Program-made: the position numbers and the translations under genes
DNA from: JBDIAG01 sp963835085
GTDB lineage: Bacteria > Actinomycetota > Actinomycetes > Actinomycetales > CAWJMD01
Length of the DNA: 64,000 nt
NCBI GenBank assembly: GCA_963835085.1
Contig: CAWIED010000001.1
Location: 248,001 to 312,000, forward strand
Direction: 5' to 3'
The notes under the pieces: generated by a model
What the model was told of the DNA's origin: nothing
What the model saw: only the letters and a program-made list of their open reading frames with translations
The model's database searches: none
In this document: positions 45,641 to 55,100 of the stretch, piece after piece
Layout: the number at the start of each line of letters is the position of its first letter
Position numbering within the stretch: position 1 is the first letter of the stretch

Positions 45641-45837
45641 CCGGCCATTCTGCCTACTGGGCGGCTGTCGGCGGGCAGCGGCAGGGGCCGGGTGAGCAGG
45701 CTCACGTCGGGTCGGGCTGCTGAGGCACCTGACCGGTGGGTAACCTCGCGATCGTGAGCCAGCCCGGCCCTGTTCCGGGCTCCGTCGATCAGGTTGCCAG
45801 GGGTAGCCGAGTCGAGGCGGTCAAGGAGGACCCACCG

Positions 45838-47880
45838 ATGAGCCAGGCCAACTCAGCACGCCCCGAGCGCGATCGCCCCTGGGTGATGCGCACGTACGCC
45901 GGGCATTCCTCGGCGGCGGAGTCGAACTCTCTGTTCCGGCGCAACCTGGCGAAGGGGCAGACGGGCCTGTCGGTGGCCTTCGACCTGCCGACCCAGACGG
46001 GCTACGACCCGGACCACGTGCTGGCTCGCGGTGAGGTGGGCAAGGTGGGCGTCCCGATCGCGCACGTGGGTGACATGCGGGCATTGTTCGACGCCATCCC
46101 GCTCGACCGGATGAACACGTCGATGACCATCAACGCCACCGCCATGTGGCTGCTGGCGCTGTATCAGGTTGCGGCCGAGGAGCAGGGGGCCGACCCCAGG
46201 GCACTGGCCGGCACCACCCAGAACGACATCATCAAGGAGTACCTCTCGCGAGGCACCTATGTGTTCGCCCCGGCGCCGAGCCTGCGGCTGACGACCGACG
46301 TGATCTCCTACACGGTCAACGAGATTCCCAAGTGGAACCCCATCAACATCTGCAGCTATCACCTCCAAGAGGCTGGGGCCACCCCCGTGCAGGAGGTCGC
46401 CTTCGCGATGAGCACGGCGATCGCGGTGCTCGACGCCGTCCGCGAGCGCGGTGAAATCCCGCTGGAGCGTTTCGGGGAGGTGGTGGCGCGGATCTCGTTC
46501 TTCGTCAACGCCGGCGTGCGGTTCGTCGAGGAGATGTGCAAGATGCGCGCCTTCGTCGAGCTCTGGGATGAGCTCACTCGCGAGCGATACGGCATCACCG
46601 ACGCCCGGCGGCGTCGTTTCCGCTACGGCGTGCAGGTCAACTCGCTCGGCCTCACCGAGGCGCAGCCGGAGAACAACGTGCAGCGGATCGTGCTGGAGAT
46701 GCTGGCCGTCACGCTGAGCAAGAACGCCCGAGCGCGGGCGGTGCAGCTGCCTGCCTGGAACGAGGCGCTCGGCCTGCCCCGCCCTTGGGACCAGCAGTGG
46801 TCGCTGCGCATCCAGCAGGTGCTGGCGTACGAGTCCGACCTGCTCGAGTACGGCGACCTTTTCGACGGCAGCCCGGTGGTGGAGGCCAAGGTGGCAGAGA
46901 TCGTCGAGGGCGCGCGCGCGGAGATGGCTCACATCGCCCAGCTCGGCGGTGCGGTGGCGGCGGTGGAGTCGGGCTATCTGAAGCAGGCGCTGGTGGCCTC
47001 GCACGCCGCCCGCCGGGCCCGGATCGAGACGGGTGAGGACGTGGTGGTCGGCGTCAACAGGTTCGACACCACCGAGCCCAACCCGCTCACCGCAGACCTC
47101 GACGCCGCCATCCAGACCGTCGATGCCAACGTCGAGAAGGCGGCCGTCGCGGCGGTGGTGGCCTGGCGCGCCGAACGCGACGCCGACCCGGTGCGCGCCG
47201 AGGCGGCGGCCACGGCCCTGGCCCGGCTGCGCGCCGACGCCGCCGACGAGGCCATCAACCTGATGCCTGCCACGCTGGCCTGCGCCCGCGCAGGCATCAC
47301 GACGGGGGAGTGGGCCGGCGCGCTGCGCGATCAGTTCGGGGAGTACCGTGCCCCTACCGGGGTCAGCGGCGCCGTGGCGGCCCCCATCGCGGTAGCGGAT
47401 TCGCCTGCGGCGCAGTCACTTTCGCGAGTGCGTGAGCTGGTGGCGAAGACTGCGGCCGAACTCGGCGGTCCGTTGCGGATGCTCGTGGGCAAGCCCGGGC
47501 TGGACGGGCATTCCAACGGTGCGGAGCAGGTGGCGGTGCGGGCTCGCGACGCCGGTTTCGAGGTCGTCTACCAGGGCATCCGACTGACCCCCGAGCAGAT
47601 CGTGGCCGCGGCCGTGGCCGAAGACGTGCATGTGGTGGGCTTGTCGATCCTGTCTGGTTCGCATCTCGACCTGGTGCCGGAGGTGCTCGACGGCCTGCGG
47701 GCCGCCGGCCTCGACGACGTCCCGGTGGTGGTGGGCGGCATCATCCCCACCGCAGACGCGGCCATCCTGCGCGACCGGGGAGTGGCGGCGGTGTTCACCC
47801 CCAAGGACTTCGGCCTCAACGACATCATGGCCGCCGTCGTGGCCGAGGTGCGTAAGGCGCATCAGCTCTCAGCCGCCTGA
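45838..47880 (+). CDS. B12-dependent acyl-CoA mutase, ethylmalonyl-CoA mutase/MeaA type
   Basis: A 680-residue fusion of the TIM-barrel acyl-CoA mutase domain and the C-terminal cobalamin domain. RTYAGHSSAAESN and LSVAFDLPTQTGYDPDH fit the Ecm/MeaA branch rather than methylmalonyl-CoA mutase, which normally reads YAGFST and THRGYDSDH. The cobalamin ligand is His558 in DGHSNG (556-561). The length equals known Ecm proteins. The ATG at 45838 has AAGGAGG eight bases upstream; a longer upstream frame has none. No crotonyl-CoA carboxylase/reductase gene is in the window, so the pathway is uncertain. Confidence 0.85.
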   Translation: MSQANSARPERDRPWVMRTYAGHSSAAESNSLFRRNLAKGQTGLSVAFDLPTQTGYDPDHVLARGEVGKVGVPIAHVGDMRALFDAIPLDRMNTSMTINATAMWLLALYQVAAEEQGADPRALAGTTQNDIIKEYLSRGTYVFAPAPSLRLTTDVISYTVNEIPKWNPINICSYHLQEAGATPVQEVAFAMSTAIAVLDAVRERGEIPLERFGEVVARISFFVNAGVRFVEEMCKMRAFVELWDELTRERYGITDARRRRFRYGVQVNSLGLTEAQPENNVQRIVLEMLAVTLSKNARARAVQLPAWNEALGLPRPWDQQWSLRIQQVLAYESDLLEYGDLFDGSPVVEAKVAEIVEGARAEMAHIAQLGGAVAAVESGYLKQALVASHAARRARIETGEDVVVGVNRFDTTEPNPLTADLDAAIQTVDANVEKAAVAAVVAWRAERDADPVRAEAAATALARLRADAADEAINLMPATLACARAGITTGEWAGALRDQFGEYRAPTGVSGAVAAPIAVADSPAAQSLSRVRELVAKTAAELGGPLRMLVGKPGLDGHSNGAEQVAVRARDAGFEVVYQGIRLTPEQIVAAAVAEDVHVVGLSILSGSHLDLVPEVLDGLRAAGLDDVPVVVGGIIPTADAAILRDRGVAAVFTPKDFGLNDIMAAVVAEVRKAHQLSAA

Positions 47881-47902
47881 ACGCCTCGGGGGACACCGCT
47901 TA

Positions 47903-48871
47903 CTAGAACAGGCTCTGCTGGATGCCCTGGATGAGCCCCAGCACTTCGTCGGCGCAGCCCCAGGACATCGTCCAGCCCGCGCCGCCGTGGCCGTAGACAT
48001 GCACCAGCCTGCGGTGCGGAGTGGCGCGTCCGCCTACGACGAGCTCGCAACGCAGCTCCGGCCGGTACGGCCGCAGCCCTACCCGTTGGGTTAAGAACGT
48101 TGCGTTCTCCAGCCGGGGCTCAAGGGCGATCGCACGGCGCAGGATCGCCTGGGTGAGCGCGTCGGACGGGGTGGTGTCGTATTCGTCGAGGTCGGCACTG
48201 CCGCCCACGATCACGTGGGCGCCACGCGGAATGACGTAGGTCTGTTCGATCACGGGATCTTCGTCGGCCCACCACGACGTCAGGCCGGGGTTCTGGAGCA
48301 CTACGACCTGCCCCCGGACGGGGTGAACGCTCGGATCCGGCGCCATGGCGCGCGCGGCCACGCCCGTCGCATTCACCACGATGCCGCGAGGAGGCAACGC
48401 GGGCAAGGGCATTCGCGTGATCGAACCCCCTGCGGCGGCCAGCCGGGCGGTCAGCCAGGTGAGATAGACGCGGGTGTCTACCACCGGCACCCGCAACGTC
48501 CAGCCGGACCCGTACCCGGGTTTGGGTCGCGACACCTCCTCCAGCCCCACCGCAGCGCCCAGCTCGGGTGCCCAGTCGGGACGCAGTGCCGCGCTGGCAC
48601 GGTGCAGCATGGTGCCGGTGGTCAGCCGGATGCCCGTCTCGGGGATGTCGGCCAACCGCGTCAGCTCTGTCAGGGTCTCGCCAGCCCAGCGGGTGGCCAG
48701 TGCCAACGGCTGCCCACCCTGCGGCAGCCATAGCCCGCCGGCCACCGCAGAGGTGGTCTCCAGAGGCAGATCCCTGGCGAGGACCTGGGTGTCGTACCCC
48801 GCCTCCGCCAGTCGGACGGCGCACGTCAGCCCGATGACGCCCGCTCCCACCACCACGACGCGCTCACTCAC
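47903..48871 (-). CDS. FAD-dependent D-amino-acid oxidase
   Basis: A 322-residue flavoprotein. It opens with VVVVGAGVIGLTCAVRLAEA (FAD-binding GxGxxG), has TTSAVAGGLWLPQ, and ends with GLRPYRPELRCE and YGHGGAGWTMSWG, the DAAO/DASPO substrate and FAD region. It oxidises D-amino acids to keto acids with release of H2O2 and ammonia. It converges on the mutase gene with a 22-base gap. Confidence 0.88.
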   Translation of the reverse strand: MSERVVVVGAGVIGLTCAVRLAEAGYDTQVLARDLPLETTSAVAGGLWLPQGGQPLALATRWAGETLTELTRLADIPETGIRLTTGTMLHRASAALRPDWAPELGAAVGLEEVSRPKPGYGSGWTLRVPVVDTRVYLTWLTARLAAAGGSITRMPLPALPPRGIVVNATGVAARAMAPDPSVHPVRGQVVVLQNPGLTSWWADEDPVIEQTYVIPRGAHVIVGGSADLDEYDTTPSDALTQAILRRAIALEPRLENATFLTQRVGLRPYRPELRCELVVGGRATPHRRLVHVYGHGGAGWTMSWGCADEVLGLIQGIQQSLF

Positions 48872-48955
48872 CCACCCATCTTGGCAGCCGACCCGGGTGC
48901 GAGGGCGTCACTTGTCACAGGTCAGAACAAACCGTGCATCAGAACAGGCGAGCAA

Positions 48956-49651
48956 TCAGAACAACCGGGAATCGGTGTCGTCGACACCGCGCAGGGCGTC
49001 GTAGTCGAGTGTGACGCAGTCGATTCCACGATCGGCGGCCAGCACGCGCGCCTGCGGCCGGATCTCCTGGGCGGCGAACACGCCGCGCACCGGAGACAGC
49101 AACGGGTTGCGGTTGAGGAGTTCGAGGTAGCGGGTGAGCTGCTCCACCCCGTCGATGTCGCCCCGCCGCTTGATCTCGATGGCCACGCTCACTCCGCCGG
49201 CGTCGCGGGCGAGGATGTCGACCGGGCCGATCGCCGTGGGGTACTCGCGACGAATCAGCACATGTCCGTCGCCCAGGACGTGAATCTGCTCGGCCAGCAG
49301 CTTCTGCAGGTGGGCCTCCACCCCGTCTTTCACCAGGCCGGGGTCGACCCCCAGATCGTGGCTGTGCTCGGCCATGAGCTCGAAGATCCGGATGGTCAGC
49401 CGGTCGCCGGTCTTGGGCTGGGTCACGGTCCACACCGCTTCGATGCCGGCCTCGGCCTGTTCGTCGTTGGGTTCGCCCACGCTCAGGGTGCAGGGCGGGC
49501 TCATCCAGTTGAGCGGCTTGTAGGAGCCGCCGTCGGAATGCACGAGCACACTGCCGTCGGCCTTGACCAGCAGCAGTCGTGGGGCGAGGGGCAGATGGGC
49601 GTCGAGCCTGCCTGAATAGTCGACTTCGCACCGAGCGATCACCAGACGCAC
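48956..49651 (-). CDS. nucS: NucS/EndoMS mismatch-specific endonuclease
   Basis: A 231-residue restriction-like nuclease that cuts mismatched DNA in bacteria lacking MutS/MutL. The N-terminal DNA-binding domain is followed by the RecB-like catalytic core: Asp145 in GPVDILARD, then Glu159 and Lys161 in AIEIKRR, then QLTRYLELL. The extreme C-terminus ends in SRLF, fitting the beta-clamp-binding tail of actinobacterial NucS. The GTG at 49651 gives the normal N-terminus MRLVIARCEVDYSGRL. Confidence 0.94.
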   Translation of the reverse strand: MRLVIARCEVDYSGRLDAHLPLAPRLLLVKADGSVLVHSDGGSYKPLNWMSPPCTLSVGEPNDEQAEAGIEAVWTVTQPKTGDRLTIRIFELMAEHSHDLGVDPGLVKDGVEAHLQKLLAEQIHVLGDGHVLIRREYPTAIGPVDILARDAGGVSVAIEIKRRGDIDGVEQLTRYLELLNRNPLLSPVRGVFAAQEIRPQARVLAADRGIDCVTLDYDALRGVDDTDSRLF

Positions 49652-49940
49652 GCCGGTAGCGTACGGGTTCCTGCGGGCGCCGGTGCGCCCGGGCAAGCCC
49701 TGCAGGTGCCGCGCAGTGGCAGTGCAGGCGCCTCTGACCCCTGTGATCTGCGCCACCGTGTGGGCCGTCCGACGGATTGGCGAACCCCGTTCACCCGCGC
49801 GCACGGGGCGAGATGTGGCTCGCACCACAGGGGATGCGGTCAGGTGCGCCCGGTCGAAGTGGGACGATGCACGACGGAGTATTTGCGATGAGGACCCGCA
49901 CGAATGACGGGCGAGCACCACTTTTTTGAGGAGCAGCAAG

Positions 49941-51716
49941 ATGGTTCGCGAGATCAACAAGGTCGGCGTAGTCGGGCTCGGCACCATGGGCGCAGGCATC
50001 GCGGAAGTTTTCGCCCGCAACGGTCTCGAGGTTGTGGGTTTCGAGGTCACCGCCGAGGGTCTTGAGCGCGGCCGGGGTCACGTGGAGCAGTCGACGGCTC
50101 GTGCGCTCAAGCGCGGCAAGCTGTCCGAAGAGGCCCGCGACCAGCTGCTCGGCCAGATCACCTTCACCACCGAATGGACCGCGTTCTCCGACTGCGACAT
50201 CGTGATCGAGGCCGTGCCGGAGCGCATGGAGCTCAAGCACGACGTGTTCACCAAGCTCGACGCCGTGGCCAAGCCCGACGCGATCCTCGCCACCAACACC
50301 TCGAGCCTGTCGGTCACTGAGATCTCGGTGGTCACCTCCAATCCCCGCCGTGTGGTGGGGATGCACTTCTTCAACCCGGCGCCGGTGCTGAAGCTCGTTG
50401 AGGTGGTCAAGACCGTCGTCACCGAGGAAGAGGTCGTCGAGACCGTCATCGAGCTGGCCAAGCGGCTCGGCAAAATGCCGGTGGTCATCGGCGACAAGGC
50501 CGGCTTCATCGCCAACGCGCTGCTCTTCGGCTACCTCAACCACGCGGCGTCGCTGTACGAGTCGCACTACGCCACCCGCGAAGACATCGACGCGGCCATG
50601 ACGCTGGGCTGCGGGCTGCCCATGGGGCCGTTGCAGCTGTGGGACCTCATCGGCATCGACACCGGCTATGAAGTGCTCGACACCATGTACAAGCAGGGTC
50701 GCAACCGGCTGCACGCGCCTACCCCCATCCTCAAGCAGCTCGTGACCGCCGGCCTCAAGGGCCGTAAGACCGGCCGCGGCTTCTACACCTACGCCGAGCC
50801 GGGCTCGTCCACCGTGGTGCCCGACGCTCTCACCCCGCCGGCCGGCGAGGCAGACCCGGCCGACCTGCGGGCGATCGGCTCCATCGGTGTGGTCGGCACC
50901 GGCACCATGGGCCCCAGCATCGCCGAGGTGTTCGCCAAGGCCGGTTACGACGTGATTCTCGCGGGCCGCAGCGATACCAAAGTGAAGAAGGCCTACGACC
51001 GGCTCAGCAAGAGCCTCGCCAAGGCTGTCGGGCGCGGAAAGCTCGACCAGGCCAGCGCCGACGCCGCTCTCGCCCGGGTGCGCACGACCACCTCGCTCGA
51101 TGACCTGTCAGGTGTCGACCTTGCCGTCGAAGCCATCGCGGAGGAGCTGTCGGCCAAGCAGGCGCTCTTCTCCAACCTCGACGACATCTGCAAGCCGGGC
51201 GCGATCCTGGCGACCACCACGTCGTCCCTGCCCGTCATCCAGTGCGCCACTGCCACCGAGCGTCCGCGCGACGTGGTGGGCCTGCACTTCTTCAACCCTG
51301 CGCAGGTGATGTCGCTGGTGGAGGTCGTCTCCACGGTGATGACGGCCGACGACGTGGTGGCAACGATCAAGAAGCTGGCCACCAAGCTGGGCAAGCACCC
51401 GGTGGTCTGCACCGACCGCGCCGGGTTCATCGTCAACGCCCTGCTGTTCCCCTACCTCAACGACGCCGTGCGCATGCTCGAGGCCAACTACGCCTCGGTC
51501 GACGCCATCGACACGGCTATGAAGGTGGGCTGTGGGTACCCGATGGGACCGTTCGAACTGCTCGACATCATCGGGCTCGACACCGCGCTGACCATCCAGC
51601 GCCAGCTCTACCTGGAGTTCCGGGAGCCCGGCCTCACGCCGGCGCCGTTGCTCGAGCACCTGGTGACCGCGGGCTACCTCGGGGTCAAGTCGGGCCGGGG
51701 CTTTCGGACCCACTGA
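49941..51716 (+). CDS. Tandem-duplicated 3-hydroxyacyl-CoA (3-hydroxybutyryl-CoA) dehydrogenase
   Basis: A 591-residue fusion of two complete 3-hydroxyacyl-CoA dehydrogenase units. The first begins KVGVVGLGTMGAGIAEVFAR and ends GRGFYTYA (about 285); the second begins GVVGTGTMGPSIAEVFAKAG near 317 and ends GRGFRTH. Each has the catalytic His in HFFNPA and the NALLF dimer/substrate region. It oxidises 3-hydroxyacyl-CoA with NAD+ in beta-oxidation or butyrate metabolism. The ATG at 49941 has GAGGAG upstream, after a T6 tract. Confidence 0.9.
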   Translation: MVREINKVGVVGLGTMGAGIAEVFARNGLEVVGFEVTAEGLERGRGHVEQSTARALKRGKLSEEARDQLLGQITFTTEWTAFSDCDIVIEAVPERMELKHDVFTKLDAVAKPDAILATNTSSLSVTEISVVTSNPRRVVGMHFFNPAPVLKLVEVVKTVVTEEEVVETVIELAKRLGKMPVVIGDKAGFIANALLFGYLNHAASLYESHYATREDIDAAMTLGCGLPMGPLQLWDLIGIDTGYEVLDTMYKQGRNRLHAPTPILKQLVTAGLKGRKTGRGFYTYAEPGSSTVVPDALTPPAGEADPADLRAIGSIGVVGTGTMGPSIAEVFAKAGYDVILAGRSDTKVKKAYDRLSKSLAKAVGRGKLDQASADAALARVRTTTSLDDLSGVDLAVEAIAEELSAKQALFSNLDDICKPGAILATTTSSLPVIQCATATERPRDVVGLHFFNPAQVMSLVEVVSTVMTADDVVATIKKLATKLGKHPVVCTDRAGFIVNALLFPYLNDAVRMLEANYASVDAIDTAMKVGCGYPMGPFELLDIIGLDTALTIQRQLYLEFREPGLTPAPLLEHLVTAGYLGVKSGRGFRTH

Positions 51717-51736
51717 GCACGCGGCAGGCTAGTGCT

Positions 51737-52048
51737 GTGCCGCGCAGCAACCGTCCGCGAAGGCGTCGCGGTCCGCGTCCCGACGAGGCACCTGCCGAGC
51801 TGAACCTTGCGGGGCTGCAACGCGTCGAGTCGCATCCGGACGGTGACTGGATCGTGCGTCGGCTCGCCGGATCGGCCACCGGACGCAGCTACGTGTGCCC
51901 TGGTTGCCACCAACAGGTCGCAGCTGCCACGCCACATGTGGTGGCGTGGCCCGTGGATGCCCCGGTGGGCGCCGGTGCCGGGGTCGAGTCGCGCCGGCAC
52001 TGGCACACCCCGTGTTGGGCTGCACGCGCCCGGCGGGGTCCGCGCTGA
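51737..52048 (+). CDS. Small basic zinc-finger-like protein of unknown function
   Basis: A 103-residue protein. An Arg-rich N-terminus (RSNRPRRRRGPRPDEAP) leads to GRSYVCPGCHQQV and, 30 residues on, RRHWHTPCW. The CxxC and HxxxC pairs could bind one zinc ion. Proteins with this layout are common in actinobacteria, often annotated only as hypothetical or ATP/GTP-binding. GTG 51737 starts 20 bases after the dehydrogenase stop. Confidence 0.72.
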   Translation: MPRSNRPRRRRGPRPDEAPAELNLAGLQRVESHPDGDWIVRRLAGSATGRSYVCPGCHQQVAAATPHVVAWPVDAPVGAGAGVESRRHWHTPCWAARARRGPR

Positions 52049-52102
52049 GTCAACTTCGGCAGGCGTAGCCGTTGCTCAGCATGCTGACGACAGAATGGGG
52101 CA

Positions 52103-55100
52103 ATGACCTCTCCAACTCGGGTGGCTGGGCGGGCGGCAGCCCCGCACACTGACCGAAAACCCGTCGGCCTGCGAGGCACCCTGTCCGGGATCCTGCTGGC
52201 AGTCTCGGCGGTGGCGTGGTCGAGCTGGATCCTTCAGCCGTTGTTGGCGCCCGCGCTGCCGGTGGGCACCACGTCCGTCAACGAGCTGATGGCCACCACG
52301 CTGAGCACCCACGAGGTGTTCCGGGTCAGCACGTTCGTGTGCGGCCTTGCGGCGGTGCTGGGCGGCATCGTGCTGCCGCACCGGGCCTGGCCCCGGCCGG
52401 GCGGGTCGCCGGGCAGCTGGGTGATCGCCGGAGCCCTCGTCGTATTCGGGCTGGCCAACGTGTGGGCCAGCCTGATGCCGCCCACGTGCGTGGCCACCGT
52501 CGACACGGCGTGTCATCGAGCGAGCGTGGCGAACGGCAGCGGGATGCTGCACCAACTGCACTTCGCCGGCCTCATCGTCGGCCTGGTGGCGTTCTGGGTG
52601 GCGCTGGCCGTGGGCTGGATCTCGACGTACCCCAGCGTCTCGCTGCGCCGGCAGGTACTGCGGTTCTTCGGTGTGCCTGCCTTGCTGCTGACGTTCGGCG
52701 CCCTCATGGTCAATCACCGCACCACCGGGATCGTGCAGCGTGCCGGCCTGGCCTGTGCGGCGTTGTCGCTGCTGATGCTGGCGTGGCTCATCTACCGTCC
52801 ACCGGCCGACCTGACCGGCCGCGTCGCGCCTCTGCCCTCCCGGTCGTGGCAGCAGCGCTTCGCCTCTGGTTTCACCGGTTTCGTGTTCGCCGCCGCGGCC
52901 TGGTCGCTGGTGGCGACCGTGCTGAGCCGGGCCACCCCGCGGTTCGTCGACGCGGTGGAGGCCGCCTTCCTGGCTCTCAACGTGCCCGTTGGGCGGAGCC
53001 TGTTCAGCGCAGCCCTGCTCTTCGTCGTGGGCGTGGGCCTGCAGTCGCGTAAACGAGTCGTCATGATCTTCGTCGTCGTGGCCTGGCTGCTGTTGGGCGG
53101 GCTGGTGGCGGCCATCCAGCTGGGTGGCGTGTCGTACGGCGTGCAGTCGGTGTCGCGCTCGCACGCGCTGCAACTGAGCTGTCAGGTGGTCTCAGCCGCC
53201 TTGTTGTCGGTGGCGTTCATCGTTGCCCGATCGGCTTTCTCGGCCCGGCTGACGAGCGGATCGTTGCGGCTCGCGGGAGCGATTCTGGTGCTCGGCCTGG
53301 TGGCGGCGGTCGGAGTGGCCTGGGGTCTCTCGGAGGTCTTGCTCCCGGCACACCTCATCACCGGGCCCAGGTTGTGGTGGGCGGCGCGGGTCGCTCTGGA
53401 CATCGGCGCGAAGCGGCCGTCGGGCTACAACTCGATCAACGACACGATCAGGATCGTCTCCGGCTTGATCTCCGGTGCCACGGTGGTGATCGCCGCTGCC
53501 ACGTTCATCCGGACGGCGGCCCGATCGCGCGAGGCGGACGACGAGGCCGAGCTGCTGGTGCGCAGGTTGCTGCTCACCTCGCCGTCCCCGGATTCGCTGG
53601 GCTACTTCGGAACCCGGCGTGACGTCAGCGTCTTCGCCCCTTCGCGCGACGGCAGCGTCTCCGCCCCCTCGGAAGCCGACTGCGCCATCGTCTACCGGGT
53701 GGTAGCAGGCAGCTGCCTGGCAAGCGGCGATCCACTGGGCGAGCCCGCTCGCTGGCCCGAGCTCATCGAGCAATGGCAGTCCTACGCTCGTTCCTACGGC
53801 TGGGCACCGGGGGCCCTTTCGTGCAGCGAGGCCGGTGCGCGCGCCTATGTCCGGGCCGGCATGCGGGTGCTGCACCTGGGCGACGAGGCCGTGGTGCCCA
53901 CCGACTCGTTCGACCTCTACGCCCCTGCCATGGCCGAGATCAGACAGGCGGTGGCCAGACTCCGCGCCAAGGGCTTCCGGGTTTGGATCGAGCGTCAGTC
54001 TGAGCTGGACCCGGTGCGTTTGGCCCGGCTGGAAGAGCTGGCCAGGCAGTGGCGGGCGCGTGACACCGAGACCGGCGAGCGCGGCTTCTCCATGGCGCTG
54101 GGGCGGTTCGGCGATCCCAGCGACGATCGCACGGTGGTCGTGGTGGCCGAAGACGGCGAGGGTCGTGAGGAGGGGCTGCTGACGTTCGTGCCGTGGGGTG
54201 CCAGAGGGCTCTCGCTCGATCTCATGTTGCGGGCGGGCGATGCTGCCAACGGGGTCACCGAGCTGATGATCGCCAGCCTGCTCGAGGCCGGTCCCGATCT
54301 CGGCATCAGGCAGGTCTCGTTGAACTTCGCCGTGTTTCGCCAGGCGCTGGCCGCCGGAGACCGGGTGGGGGCGACGCTCGGTGCGCGGCTGGCCCGTTCG
54401 GCCGTCATGTTCGCCTCCCGGTTCTGGCAGCTCGACTCGCTCTACCGGTCGAACCAGCGGTACTCGCCCACGTGGGTGCCGCGCTACATCTGCTACAGCT
54501 CCGCCCCTGATCTCACCCGCGTTGCGACCGCCGCGGCCGTCGCGGAAGGGCATCTGCCGCTCGTCAGCACCCTCGGCGTCCGCGATGCTCCCGCGGCGCC
54601 GCGCGCCGCCGGCTTCCCGGAACGGGTCATCGGGCAGGAGGCCGAGCTGTTGCGGCCGGTGCTGCCGGTGCGCCGGTTCACCGAACAGGAGCGACAGCGA
54701 CGTGACGTGGCGGCCCGGATCGCCGACCCCTATCCCGTGGCGGTGCGTCGCGATCATGCGGTGTCACAGGTTGTCGCGGAGTTCGCCGGGCTCGCGCCCG
54801 ACACCCGCACCGGGTTCGTCGTCTCCATCGCGGGACGGGTGCTCGCCCGCCGCGACTTCGGGGGTGTGCTGTTCGCCGTTCTGAGCGATGACGGGCACCG
54901 GCTGCAGGTGATGGCGACCGCTGCCGACACCCCAGCACCGACCTTGGCGTCGTGGCGTGCAAAGGTCGCCAACGGCGACCATGTCTCGGTAACGGGCGAG
55001 GTGGTGACCTCGCATTCGGGCGAGCTGTCGGTGCTCATGCAGGAGTGGCAGATGGCGGCCAAATGCCTGCGGCCGCTGCCGGCGCGGATCACCGATCCGC

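Noticed and set aside
45641..45837. Possible cobalamin riboswitch upstream of the B12-dependent mutase
   Set aside because: No B12-box or the conserved core elements could be found in the interval.
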